Shown: positions 8,499-17,136 of the stretch, in pieces
Position numbering within the stretch: the first letter of the stretch is position 1
How the letters are laid out: each line of letters opens with the position of its first letter
NCBI GenBank assembly: GCA_016214125.1
Contig: JACRPC010000043.1
Location: 116,396 to 180,395, forward strand
Source: Rhodospirillales bacterium
Lineage (GTDB): Bacteria > Pseudomonadota > Alphaproteobacteria > Rhodospirillales > WMHbin7
Length of the DNA stretch: 64,000 bases
Reading direction: 5' to 3'
Notes under the pieces: generated by a model
Seen by the model: the letters and a program-made list of their open reading frames with translations, nothing else
What the model was told of the DNA's origin: nothing
Database searches by the model: none
Program-made: the position numbers and the translations under genes

Positions 8499-9418
8499 GG
8501 ATTGCCGCAGGCACTTGTGCCACAAGCACTTATGATCGCGGCCGGCGTCTTCCAGCGAACGACATCATCGAAGTAACTGGTGCCAGTAATGTTGATCGTA
8601 TCGTTCTGGACGAAGAGAGCCTCACCATTCGCGGCCTTGTTGTTGGTCGATTCATTGGTTCCCGCCGCTGGAACGCCGCTGATCGGCCCGGTCCCATTTG
8701 GGCCGTAAGCACCGGCCCCATTCTTGCCATGGCTGACCAGCACATAGGCGGCGCGCCCCCCCGCCTGACCGACATTTGAAGTGGTGATGGTTGCTGCGGG
8801 TTGGTCGGTGGTCAGCTCGACACTCGAGGCGTTGATCACCCGGATGTAATTGCCATAGGGATAGGAGGGTTCAATGCTTGTCGTCGGCGGATCGCAGGTA
8901 TCGTTCCGAGATGTGGACGTTGCGGAGCTCTCACGGTACATGCACGTTGATGCGACAAGGGAATCAAGAGTCGTTCGCGCACCAACCGCAGGTGCGGCCA
9001 AGAGCGTTGGGTCGGCGACATGATAAGAAATACGCCGCCCCCAGCCATCCAGCGACAGCGTCTCGTCCAGCCCCAGCGTTCGCCAGGGCACCACGGCGTT
9101 GGCGGCCGAGACGGATGCCGAGGTGCAAACGCCGGTTCCCGACGTATACCGCTCAAGCCCATAATTGGCGTTGGAACTGGCGTAGCTGCCGTTGGCCGGG
9201 CAGGGAAGGCGGTTGTTGCGAATAACGAACAGCACCAGCGCATCCTCGATCTTGTTCAGGCGCTCATTGGTGGCCTTACGCTTGGCGTTTTCCAAAATCG
9301 GCGCAATCGCCAATAACCCGCTGCCCATCAGAAGCCCGATCACCGCCAAGACAATCGCCAGCTCGATCATCGTGAAGCCTGATTGACGGCGGCAATGTCG
9401 GTGAAGCCGGTCCGTCAC
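8495..9418 (-). CDS. Type IV pseudopilin with N-methylation leader
   Basis: A 307-residue protein starting at GTG 9418, which overlaps the stop of the upstream pseudopilin gene. The 14-residue basic leader ends in glycine, followed by FTMIELAIVLAVIGLL: prepilin peptidase cleavage after Gly, Phe+1 and Glu+5. The ectodomain shares several blocks with its upstream neighbour: LPCPA, VVPW.TLGL, ISYH, YVL.SHG.NG.GAY and SYFDD.V. The two are clearly paralogous. It is large for a major pilin and is better seen as a minor or tip subunit. The C-terminus has a Cys pair (SACGTSACGNP) that could form a disulphide. Confidence 0.88.
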   Translation of the reverse strand: MTDRLHRHCRRQSGFTMIELAIVLAVIGLLMGSGLLAIAPILENAKRKATNERLNKIEDALVLFVIRNNRLPCPANGSYASSNANYGLERYTSGTGVCTSASVSAANAVVPWRTLGLDETLSLDGWGRRISYHVADPTLLAAPAVGARTTLDSLVASTCMYRESSATSTSRNDTCDPPTTSIEPSYPYGNYIRVINASSVELTTDQPAATITTSNVGQAGGRAAYVLVSHGKNGAGAYGPNGTGPISGVPAAGTNESTNNKAANGEALFVQNDTINITGTSYFDDVVRWKTPAAIISACGTSACGNP

Positions 9419-11016
9419 TGGAAAACCCGCAAGGTCAAATTGCTGAAGACGATTTGGGAACCGTTGGCGCCGCTGGCCGAGGTGAAGCCGAACTTCACCG
9501 TATTGAAGGCGGAGGCGATGGTGAGTGTATGATTTACCGACGAAGAAGGATCGCTGCCCGTATAGTCGGTGCTGAGATCGGTAAAGCTGGTGCCGCAACT
9601 GGTGCCGTAGCGGCAGACCCAGGCCTTGATGGTGGCCTGGCCGGATGTCATGCCGTTGATCTCGAAACGCAGGGTGTGCATGTTGAGATCGCCATCCTCC
9701 AGCCAAGTCGTCGTGGTGCTCGGGTAGGTCCCGCTCGTCGCTGGGTCGAAAGTTGGGGAAGGCGAAGCGTGCTTGACCCCGACATTGTTGGTGGCGTGGT
9801 TGTGGTCGTAGACGACGATTGCCAAATGGTTGTTGGTGGGATCGGACGAGGTCGCCGTTTCCTTGGCGTCGACCTCGATGCCGAAGGCGCTGGAAACGCC
9901 ATAGACATTGAGCGATTTGGTGCCGTCATTGCCGAAGCCAAGATAGCCGTCGGCGGCGCCGCAGGGCACGCTGCCCGAGGTGATGGTGGTGCCGCCTGGG
10001 ATGAAGGCCAAGACGAACCCCTCGACATTGCTGTCTTTGAAGGAAAAATCGACCGTGCCGCGAATCTTGCGGCTGCTGAGGTTGAGAGCCGATTCGTACC
10101 ACGAACAATAGCGCTTGTTGCCACCATCCTTCGACAACACCAGATCGTCCCTTTGATTGCCGCCGACCAGCCTGTCCCACTCGGGGATGCCGATGGTGGA
10201 ATCTTGGAACTTGCCCTGGCCCGGATCGGAAAGGGTATAGGAGGAGGTGCGGTCAAAGGTAACGTCGCTGCCCTCCTGGGCCTCAGCGCTGCAGATACCA
10301 CCCCGATTGCAGATATTGCCGGTCGTCTCATAAGCCACCAAATCGTCGAAATAAGTCGTGCCGCCGTCGTAGCCGTGCTTGATGTAGTCGTCGTCGCCAT
10401 CGGTGTTCTCGCGTTCCGCCTTGGGCGAAGTCGAGACCGCGCGCTGGCTTCCGCCATTCTTGGTGTAGGCGCCATCGCCATTCGGGCCGTGGCTGATCAG
10501 CACGTAAGCGATGTCAGTTGTTTCCGAGCTGCCCGACGGGTTACCGTTGTTGGGGTTATAGTCGGTGTAAACTCGGATCGCGCTGGCCGAAGGCGTCGAA
10601 GAGCCGCTGAACGGCGTGCCGGTGATCAGGGTCGAATCGGGGTGATAGGAAATCTTGTTGCCCCAAGGATCGAGGGCGAACTTCTCTTCGAGGCCCAAGG
10701 TTTTCCAAGGGACGACGGCTTCCGCGAAGGTGGCGCTGCAATTGGCGTCGCCGCGCGCGCTGTCATTGGGGCCCAGGCTTCCTCGTGCCGGGCAAGGCAA
10801 TTTGGCGTTGCGGACCGCGTAAACGACGATGGCCTTCTTGATCTTGTCGAAATTCGCGTAACTGTCCTTCGACTGCTCAAGCGCCCGCGACTGCCCGCCC
10901 ACATACCAGGTACCGACCGCCAGGCTGGCGATCACCAGAAGCACCGCCACCAGGATCAAAAGGGCGGCGCCCGATTGGTCGTGGGCCAGATTTCGCCAAT
11001 CGATTCGATTTTTCAT
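9415..11016 (-). CDS. Pseudopilin-like protein fused to an L-type (legume) lectin-like domain
   Basis: A 533-residue protein from ATG 11016. The N-terminal leader ends in SG and is followed by AALLILVAVLLVIASLA: a pilin-like helix without Glu+5, as in GspK/PilX-type subunits. Residues about 45-280 share LPCPARG, VVPWKTLGL, PWG.KISYH, YVLISHGPNGDGAY and TYFDDLVAYET with the next gene. Residues about 300-533 look like a legume-type lectin sandwich: VEGFVLAFIPGG, YLGFGNDG, FGIEVDAKET and a D/N/H-rich segment typical of the Ca/Mn-sugar loop. This would place a carbohydrate-binding domain on a pilus tip. The lectin call is from pattern only. Confidence 0.72.
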   Translation of the reverse strand: MKNRIDWRNLAHDQSGAALLILVAVLLVIASLAVGTWYVGGQSRALEQSKDSYANFDKIKKAIVVYAVRNAKLPCPARGSLGPNDSARGDANCSATFAEAVVPWKTLGLEEKFALDPWGNKISYHPDSTLITGTPFSGSSTPSASAIRVYTDYNPNNGNPSGSSETTDIAYVLISHGPNGDGAYTKNGGSQRAVSTSPKAERENTDGDDDYIKHGYDGGTTYFDDLVAYETTGNICNRGGICSAEAQEGSDVTFDRTSSYTLSDPGQGKFQDSTIGIPEWDRLVGGNQRDDLVLSKDGGNKRYCSWYESALNLSSRKIRGTVDFSFKDSNVEGFVLAFIPGGTTITSGSVPCGAADGYLGFGNDGTKSLNVYGVSSAFGIEVDAKETATSSDPTNNHLAIVVYDHNHATNNVGVKHASPSPTFDPATSGTYPSTTTTWLEDGDLNMHTLRFEINGMTSGQATIKAWVCRYGTSCGTSFTDLSTDYTGSDPSSSVNHTLTIASAFNTVKFGFTSASGANGSQIVFSNLTLRVFQ

Positions 11017-11125
11017 GGCGTTAAGCTTATCACAGGGCCCCTGATATCTCAATGAATGGGGCGAAATCGGCGTGGCAAATGCGCGGCTGTTGACTTTCGT
11101 CAACGAACCCGCAGGATGCGAAAGC

Positions 11126-11947
11126 ATGATTGTTTTCCGCGTCATCGTTGGGATGCTGGTTGGCATTTGGGCCGGGGCGCCGGCTTGGGCGGTGGAACCC
11201 GATCTGGTTACCCAGATCGAGGCCAAGGCCACCACGCTGTCGCGCCTGCATGTGCGGGCCAGCCAGATTCTGGTCAAGATCGCCTCCGAGCGCTTTCTGG
11301 AACTGTATTTCGACGGCTCGCCGGCCGAGCAGGCGACCAACAAGTTCAAGCTGATCGAGTTTTTGCAGAAATCGCAAAGCCAGTTCCGGGTCGAGGAGAT
11401 GTGCCTGATCGACCGCCAGGGGCGCGAGATCGTGCGCATCGTCGGCGGCGATCCCGATTCCAAGATCGATCACGACGAATCGAAGAACGCTTGGTTCAAG
11501 CCCGGCTTCGCCAAGGAAGCCAAGCAGGTGCATGTCTCGCCGCTCTATCTGTCGCCCGACGCCGAACGTTGGGTGGCCGGCTACACCACGCCGGTCCTCC
11601 ACAAGGGATCGAAGCCGGCGATCCTGCATTACGAATTCGGCCTCAGCGTCTTCCAGGAGACGGCGCGCGCCGACATCGACGCGCCGGGCCGGGTGATCGT
11701 GCTGCTCGATCGCCAGGGACGAAGGCTGGCCGACAGCCGGCAGACCATCGGCTACGAGGCGATCGAGGGCAAAACCGGGCCCGACGACTATTTTCCGCGC
11801 GTCGGCGATTTCGATGCCGATCTCTTGGCGCAGATTCTCAAGGGCGGATCGGGCGAGAAATTGGGGCTGATCGGCGCCAAACGCCATCGCATCGCCTGGC
11901 AGCAGACCGGGGAATGGATTCTGGCCGGTTTCGAACCCGCGAATTAA
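11126..11947 (+). CDS. Secreted Cache-like sensor domain protein
   Basis: A 273-residue protein. The chosen start is ATG 11126, which gives a clean signal peptide (MIVFRVIVGMLVGIWAGAPAWA); an earlier in-frame start at 11072 adds 18 residues. The body resembles a Cache-type ligand-binding domain of bacterial receptors: long N-terminal helices, then VEEMCLIDRQGREIVRIVGG and WFKPGFAKEAKQVHVSPLYLS, then a second alpha/beta half. Unlike normal receptors it has no second membrane helix, HAMP or output domain. It would be a free periplasmic protein, probably working with a separate partner. It is transcribed divergently from the lectin pseudopilin gene. Confidence 0.65.
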   Translation: MIVFRVIVGMLVGIWAGAPAWAVEPDLVTQIEAKATTLSRLHVRASQILVKIASERFLELYFDGSPAEQATNKFKLIEFLQKSQSQFRVEEMCLIDRQGREIVRIVGGDPDSKIDHDESKNAWFKPGFAKEAKQVHVSPLYLSPDAERWVAGYTTPVLHKGSKPAILHYEFGLSVFQETARADIDAPGRVIVLLDRQGRRLADSRQTIGYEAIEGKTGPDDYFPRVGDFDADLLAQILKGGSGEKLGLIGAKRHRIAWQQTGEWILAGFEPAN

Positions 11948-12597
11948 TTGAGGGCGGGATTGAAGAGAATGGGCCCTGGAGGGTTGTGGCCTTCGATGCG
12001 CACGATCTCTTTCTCGATCCGCGTCTTGCCTTCGGCCACCAGGGCCAGGGCGGCGGGAAAGATTTGGTGCTCGGCTTCCAGCACGCGGGCCGCCAGGCTG
12101 TCCGGCGTGTCGTCGGGCCGGATCGCCACCGCCGCCTGAAGGATGATCGGCCCGTCATCGGTGGCCGGGCGGACGAAATGGACGGTGCAGCCGGTGAAGC
12201 GCACCCCGGCGGCCAGGGCGCGCTCATGGGTGTGCAAGCCCTTGAAGGCCGGCAGAAGTGAGGGGTGGATGTTGATCAGCCGGTCCAGCCAAGGCGTGAC
12301 GAAAGCGGGCGTCAAAAGGCGCATGAAGCCGGCCAGGCAGACGAACTCGATCTTGTGCTCGCGCAGCAGACCGTCCAGCGCCCGCTCGAAGCTTTCCCGG
12401 TCGGGGAAATTCTTGTGATCGACGATCTTGGTGGCGATGGAGGCTTGGCGGGCGCGCTCCAGCCCGAAGGCGCCGGGCACGTTGGAGACCACCAGGGCGA
12501 TCTCGGCCGGATAGGTGGGGTCGCGGGCGGCGTCGATCAGGGCCTGGAGATTGCTGCCGCGCCCCGAGATCAGCACCGCCGTTCTCAAGCGCCCCAT
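11944..12597 (-). CDS. purN: Phosphoribosylglycinamide formyltransferase PurN
   Basis: A 217-residue folate-dependent GAR transformylase of purine synthesis. Visible hallmarks are [15 protein letters not shown] at the N-terminus, [11 protein letters not shown], the catalytic block [21 protein letters not shown] with Asn and His, and [19 protein letters not shown] with the Asp. Length is normal for the family. The start overlaps the 3' end of purM by 13 bases, the usual purM-purN coupling, and the 3' end overlaps the Cache gene on the other strand by four bases. Confidence 0.97.
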   Translation of the reverse strand: MGRLRTAVLISGRGSNLQALIDAARDPTYPAEIALVVSNVPGAFGLERARQASIATKIVDHKNFPDRESFERALDGLLREHKIEFVCLAGFMRLLTPAFVTPWLDRLINIHPSLLPAFKGLHTHERALAAGVRFTGCTVHFVRPATDDGPIILQAAVAIRPDDTPDSLAARVLEAEHQIFPAALALVAEGKTRIEKEIVRIEGHNPPGPILFNPALN

Positions 12598-13634
12598 GCG
12601 CGCTCCATGTTGAGAATATGGGCGACCTTATCGTCGCCGGCCACGACGCGGCCGATGCGATGGACCGTCTCGCCTTGGGCCTCGAAGGCGGCGGCCAGCA
12701 TCTGGGCGTGTTCGGGGCGGACAACCGCCATCATGCCGATGCCGCAATTGAAGGTGCGGGCGAAATCAAGTGCCGGCACGTTGCCGGTTTTCTTCAACCA
12801 CGCGAAGAGGGGCGGCAGCGGCCAGGCGGCGGCGTCGATCTCGGCCACCAGCCCCGGGGGCAGGACGCGCGGAATGTTCTCGACCAGCCCGCCGCCGGTG
12901 ATGTGGGCCAGCGCCTTCAGATGGCCGGTCTTGGCCCCGGCCAGGCAGCTTTTCACATAGATGCGGGTGGGGGCGAGCAGGGCATCGCCCAGCGAGCGGG
13001 CGGCATCGAAGGGCGCCCGGTCGGTATAAGCCAGGCCGCTGGCCTCCACGATCTTGCGCACCAGCGAGAAGCCGTTGGAATGAACGCCGCTCGAGGCCAA
13101 TCCCAGAAGGACGTCGCCGGCTTCGATGGTGCGGCCGTCAAGCGCCTGACCGCGCTCGACGGCGCCCACCGCAAAGCCGGCCAGATCGTAATCGCCCGGG
13201 CCATACATGCCGGGCATCTCGGCGGTTTCGCCGCCGATCAGCGCACAGCCGGCCTGGCGGCAGCCTTCGGCGACGCCGGCGATCACCGTGCGGGCGGTGG
13301 CGACATCCAAGGCCCCGGTGGCGAAGTAGTCGAGGAAGAACAGGGGCTCGGCGCCCTGAACGACCAGATCGTTGACGCTCATCGCCACCAGATCGATGCC
13401 GACGCCCTCGTGCCGGTCGGCGGCGATCGCCACCTTGAGCTTGGTGCCGACGCCGTCGGTGGTGGCGACCAGCACCGGGTCCTTGAAGCCCGCCGCCTTG
13501 GGATCGAAGAAAGCGCCGAATCCGCCCAGTCCGGCGTCGGAGCCAAGGCGCCGAGTCGCGGCGGCCAGGGGTTTGATCGCCTCGACCAGCCGGTTGCCGG
13601 CGTCGATATCGACCCCGGAATCCTTATAAGTCAA
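12585..13634 (-). CDS. purM: Phosphoribosylformylglycinamidine cyclo-ligase PurM
   Basis: A 349-residue AIR synthetase, which closes the imidazole ring in de novo purine synthesis. Clear motifs are [17 protein letters not shown] at the N-terminus, [38 protein letters not shown] and [16 protein letters not shown]. Full length. It is followed by purN with a 13-base overlap. It is divergent from the DUF2066 gene across about 118 bases that must hold both promoters. Confidence 0.98.
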   Translation of the reverse strand: MTYKDSGVDIDAGNRLVEAIKPLAAATRRLGSDAGLGGFGAFFDPKAAGFKDPVLVATTDGVGTKLKVAIAADRHEGVGIDLVAMSVNDLVVQGAEPLFFLDYFATGALDVATARTVIAGVAEGCRQAGCALIGGETAEMPGMYGPGDYDLAGFAVGAVERGQALDGRTIEAGDVLLGLASSGVHSNGFSLVRKIVEASGLAYTDRAPFDAARSLGDALLAPTRIYVKSCLAGAKTGHLKALAHITGGGLVENIPRVLPPGLVAEIDAAAWPLPPLFAWLKKTGNVPALDFARTFNCGIGMMAVVRPEHAQMLAAAFEAQGETVHRIGRVVAGDDKVAHILNMERAWGA

Positions 13635-13752
13635 AGAGGGAGAGTGGCGGGCGGTAATGGCTTCCTCCGTCGGCCGGACGTGGTAGATTATCGAACTTCA
13701 CGTAGGGGGCTTTCTCGGGCCCGCATCCTGGACTGACTCGCCGGATCGCGCA

Positions 13753-14838
13753 ATGGTCTATCGCATCCTTTCTCTCCTGCTGTTCGGCCTGCTGATTGCC
13801 GCGCCCGAAACGGCGAGGGCGGCCGAGCTGTTCACGGTCCGCCCGGTGCCGGTCGATGCCACCGCCGACTCGGCCTCGCGGGCCCGCGAGCAGGCTCTGG
13901 CGCAGGGCCAGCGCCAGGCCTTTCGCCGCCTTTTGGAAAGCATGACGGCAAGGGCCGATCATTCCCGGCTGCCCAACCCGCCCAAGCTGGACGAGGTGAT
14001 CGCCGATTTCTCGGTCGAGCAGGAGAAAAGCTCGTCGGTGCGCTACATCGCCAGTCTGGTGGTGCGTTTCAAGGCCGATTCGGTGCGCAACTTGTTGCGC
14101 CAGGCCGGCCTGGCCTTTGCCGAAACGGCGAGCAAACCCATCCTGGTTCTGCCCATCTTGTGGATCGGCGACGATCCCCTGCTTTGGGAAGAACGCAATG
14201 TCTGGTTCAAGGTTTGGGCCGAACGGCCGACCCAATTCAGCCTGTCGCCGGTGCAATTGCCCTTGGGCGATGCGGCCGATCTGGCCGCCATCAACGGCCA
14301 CAAGGCGGCCTCGATCGAACTCGACCGGCTGGAGGCGATGAAGCGCCGCTACGGCGTGGGCGATGTGCTGCTGGCCGAGATTGCCGCCACGCCCGGATCG
14401 GCGGCGCCCAGCTACGAACTGCGCCTGACCCGGCTGTCCAATCCGGCCAGCCTGGAGGCGCTGACGGTCGCCGGCCCGGCGGGCGAGACCCCGCCCGCCA
14501 CCCTGCGCCGGGCGGTGGAGGTTTCGGTGGCTTCGGTCGAGGAAGCCTGGAAGCGCGACAATCTGATCGCTTCGGCCGAGCGGACCGGCAGCCTGGCGGT
14601 TCTGGTGCCCTTCTCGGGGATCGAGGAATGGACCAAGCTGCGCGAGCGGCTGGGCCGGATTCCCCTGATCCGTCGGCACGAGGTGGTGGCGTTGGGCCGC
14701 AGCGGCGCCCAGATCCTGCTGCACCATGCCGGCGAGCGCGGCCAATTGATCAACGCCTTGGCTCAGAACGATTTGACCCTGGCCTCGAACGAAAGCGGCT
14801 GGGTGCTCACCCCGGCCCGCCGTTCGGGCGGGCGCTGA
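13753..14838 (+). CDS. DUF2066 family exported protein
   Basis: A 361-residue protein with an N-terminal signal peptide (ILSLLLFGLLIAAPETARA). The first 100 residues carry the DUF2066 pattern (AREQALAQGQRQAFRRLLE, followed by a YRIA/VVRF-like strand). The family is found across Proteobacteria and often sits between purM and a CDP-alcohol phosphatidyltransferase/AI-2E/HdaA run, as here; its function is unknown. It opens a five-gene rightward operon; the next gene starts after 2 bases. A periplasmic or envelope location is inferred. Confidence 0.85.
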   Translation: MVYRILSLLLFGLLIAAPETARAAELFTVRPVPVDATADSASRAREQALAQGQRQAFRRLLESMTARADHSRLPNPPKLDEVIADFSVEQEKSSSVRYIASLVVRFKADSVRNLLRQAGLAFAETASKPILVLPILWIGDDPLLWEERNVWFKVWAERPTQFSLSPVQLPLGDAADLAAINGHKAASIELDRLEAMKRRYGVGDVLLAEIAATPGSAAPSYELRLTRLSNPASLEALTVAGPAGETPPATLRRAVEVSVASVEEAWKRDNLIASAERTGSLAVLVPFSGIEEWTKLRERLGRIPLIRRHEVVALGRSGAQILLHHAGERGQLINALAQNDLTLASNESGWVLTPARRSGGR

Positions 14839-14840
14839 CC

Positions 14841-15401
14841 ATGCTGAAAAGCCTGCCCAACCTTCTGACCCTGGCCCGCTTCCTGGCGGTGCCGATCACC
14901 GTGGGGCTGATGAATGACGGCCGCTATGACGGGGCTTTCTGGCTGTTCATGGCGGCCGGTGTCACCGACGCCCTCGACGGCCTGCTGGCCCGCCTCTTGA
15001 AGGCGCGGACCGTGATCGGCAGTTATCTCGATCCCCTGGCCGACAAGGCCCTTCTGGTGGCGGTCTATGTCATGCTCGGCTATCACGATCATCTGCCCGA
15101 CTGGCTGGTGATCACGGTGGTGTCGCGCGATCTTCTGATCGTCGGCGGCGCGCTGGTCATTCACCTCGCCACCGGACGGCTGCGCATGGAACCCCTGATG
15201 GTGAGCAAGGTGAACACCGTGGCCCAGATCGTGCTGGCGGCCCTGGTGCTGGCCGATCTCGGCCATAACGCTCGCCTGGACGGCGTGGTGCTGATCAATG
15301 GGGCGTGCGCCTTGGTGACGCTTACCACCCTTGCCTCGGGCTTGGCCTATGTGGTGATCTGGGGCCGTCGGGTGGCGGGCAACGGGGAGGCGGGGCGATG
15401 A
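14841..15401 (+). CDS. CDP-alcohol phosphatidyltransferase family protein
   Basis: A 186-residue membrane enzyme with about five hydrophobic segments. The complete CDP-alcohol phosphotransferase signature is present: D-x2-D-G-x2-A-R-x8-G-x3-D-x3-D, read from TDALDGLLAR to GSYLDPLADK. These enzymes move a phospho-alcohol group from CDP-diacylglycerol or CDP-alcohol to a second alcohol in phospholipid synthesis. Its similarity to PgsA is general; a second PgsA-like enzyme is usual in this gene order, so the exact substrate is not assigned. It ends with an ATGA overlap into the AI-2E family gene. Confidence 0.93.
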   Translation: MLKSLPNLLTLARFLAVPITVGLMNDGRYDGAFWLFMAAGVTDALDGLLARLLKARTVIGSYLDPLADKALLVAVYVMLGYHDHLPDWLVITVVSRDLLIVGGALVIHLATGRLRMEPLMVSKVNTVAQIVLAALVLADLGHNARLDGVVLINGACALVTLTTLASGLAYVVIWGRRVAGNGEAGR

Positions 15402-16468
15402 AGCGGCCGATGGGGTTCTGGCTGATCAGTCTGGCGGTCTTCTTGGTGCTGCTCTATCTCTTGCGCGCGGTGCTGCTGCCCTTCGTGGCCGGCATGGCGG
15501 CGGCCTATTTCCTCGACCCTCTGGCCGATCGCATGGAACGGCGCGGTTTCTCGCGCAGTTGGGCCACCGCCGTCATCACGGTCGGCTTCTTTGCCCTGGC
15601 GGGCCTGATGGTGGCGCTGCTCATCCCGCTCATCCAGTCGCAGGTGATGGCCTTTGCCGGTCGGCTGCCCGACTATATCGACAGCCTGAGCGCCCGCCTG
15701 AAGCCGATGCTGGAAACCGTGCTGGCGGTGGTGCCGCAGGACGATCTCGATCGGCTGCGCGAATCGGCCGAGGGCTATGCCGGCACCGCCCTGCAATGGG
15801 CGATCAAGGTGATGGCGGAGATTCTGACCGGCGGCGTCGCCTTCCTGTCGCTGCTTTCGCTTCTGTTCATCACCCCGATCGTCACCTTCTATCTCTTGCG
15901 CGACTGGGACAAGATGGTCACCAAGATCGATTCCTGGCTGCCGCGCGCCCACGCCGCCACCATCCGCGAACAGGTGCGCGCCATCGACGGCACTTTGGCC
16001 GGCTTCGTGCGCGGCCAGGGTCTGGTGTGCGTGATCCTGGCGGTGTTCTACGCCCTGGGGCTTACGCTGGTCGGGCTCGACATCGGAATCGTGGTCGGCG
16101 TGCTTACCGGCATCGCCACCGTCATTCCTTATCTGGGCGGCATCGCCGGCATGGCGGTGGGGGTCGGCTTGGCGGTGGCGCAGTTCTCCTCCTGGACGCC
16201 GGTGGCCATGGTTCTGGCGGTGCATCTGGTTGGTCAGGTGCTGGAAGGCAATGTGCTGACGCCGCTGCTGGTCGGCGACCGCATCCGCCTGCACCCGGTC
16301 TGGATACCCTTTGCCCTCTTGGCCGGCGGCGCCTTGTTCGGATTCGTGGGCGTCTTTCTGGCGGTGCCGGTGGCGGCTGTGATCGGCGTGCTGGCGCGCT
16401 TCGCGCTTGCCCGCTATCTCGCCAGCCCGCTTTATCAGGGCGGTCCGCCGCCTTCCAAGCCCTCGTGA
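15398..16468 (+). CDS. AI-2E transporter (PerM) family membrane protein
   Basis: A 356-residue protein starting at ATG 15398 inside the previous stop. It has about eight hydrophobic segments in the family arrangement: two at the start, a long amphipathic domain (about residues 60-150), then the TPIVTFYLLRDWDKM block. The core region follows, with GFVRGQGLVCVILAVFYALGL, TVIPYLGGI and VLEGNVLTPLLVGDRIRLHP. The family includes autoinducer-2 exporters and cation or antiporter-like proteins, so the substrate is unknown. It is coupled by overlap to hdaA. Confidence 0.92.
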   Translation: MKRPMGFWLISLAVFLVLLYLLRAVLLPFVAGMAAAYFLDPLADRMERRGFSRSWATAVITVGFFALAGLMVALLIPLIQSQVMAFAGRLPDYIDSLSARLKPMLETVLAVVPQDDLDRLRESAEGYAGTALQWAIKVMAEILTGGVAFLSLLSLLFITPIVTFYLLRDWDKMVTKIDSWLPRAHAATIREQVRAIDGTLAGFVRGQGLVCVILAVFYALGLTLVGLDIGIVVGVLTGIATVIPYLGGIAGMAVGVGLAVAQFSSWTPVAMVLAVHLVGQVLEGNVLTPLLVGDRIRLHPVWIPFALLAGGALFGFVGVFLAVPVAAVIGVLARFALARYLASPLYQGGPPPSKPS

Positions 16469-17136
16469 TCCGGCAACTGGCTCTCGAACTGGCGCCCCGG
16501 ACGGCCTTGGGGCGCGAGGACTTTCTGGTCGCGCCGGCTAACGCCAAGGCGGTGGCCTGGATCGACCGCTGGCCGGATTGGCCGGCCTCGGCTTTGGTGG
16601 TCGCGGGTCCCGAGGGTTCGGGCAAGAGCCATCTGGTTCAGGTCTATGCCGCCCGAACCGGCGCCCGTGTGCTCCCGGCCCAATCGCTGGCCGCTCTCGA
16701 CCTGCCCGAATTGGTGAGGTCGCCGGCTCTGGCAATCGAAGACGCCGACCGCATGGCGCCGGAACGCCCGCTTCTGCATCTTCTCAATCTGGCGGCGGAA
16801 ACGGGAATACGGGTTCTGATCACCGCCCGCGCCGCTCCGGCCCGCTGGTCGGTCGGTCTGCCGGATTTGCGCTCGCGCCTGCTGGCGCTGCCGGTGGCGA
16901 CGATCGATCCACCCGACGATGCCCTGCTGGCCGCCGTCCTGGCCAAGCTGTTCGCCGACCGCCAATTGCGGGTTGGCGCCGAGGCTTTGGCGTACCTGGC
17001 CGGCCGCATCGAGCGTTCGTTCCAGGCGGCCGCCGAAGCCGTGGCCAGGGCCGATGCGCGGGCCCTTTCCTCGAAGCGCAACCTGTCGATCGCACTCTTG
17101 CGCGAGGTGATCGCCGAAATGGGAGGCGAGCCATGA
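16465..17136 (+). CDS. hdaA: HdaA-like DnaA-related regulator
   Basis: A 223-residue short AAA+ protein from GTG 16465, which overlaps the previous stop. Seen are a Walker A-like VVAGPEGSGKSHL (about residues 45-56), a Walker B-like AIEDADRM, a sensor-like ITARAAP, a DLRSRLLALP box and a C-terminal lid helix. This is the size and pattern of Hda/HdaA, which with the DNA polymerase clamp stimulates ATP hydrolysis by DnaA to stop re-initiation. An N-terminal clamp-binding box is plausible in the QLALELAPR segment. Position after the AI-2E gene is the usual alphaproteobacterial context. Confidence 0.87.
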   Translation: MIRQLALELAPRTALGREDFLVAPANAKAVAWIDRWPDWPASALVVAGPEGSGKSHLVQVYAARTGARVLPAQSLAALDLPELVRSPALAIEDADRMAPERPLLHLLNLAAETGIRVLITARAAPARWSVGLPDLRSRLLALPVATIDPPDDALLAAVLAKLFADRQLRVGAEALAYLAGRIERSFQAAAEAVARADARALSSKRNLSIALLREVIAEMGGEP

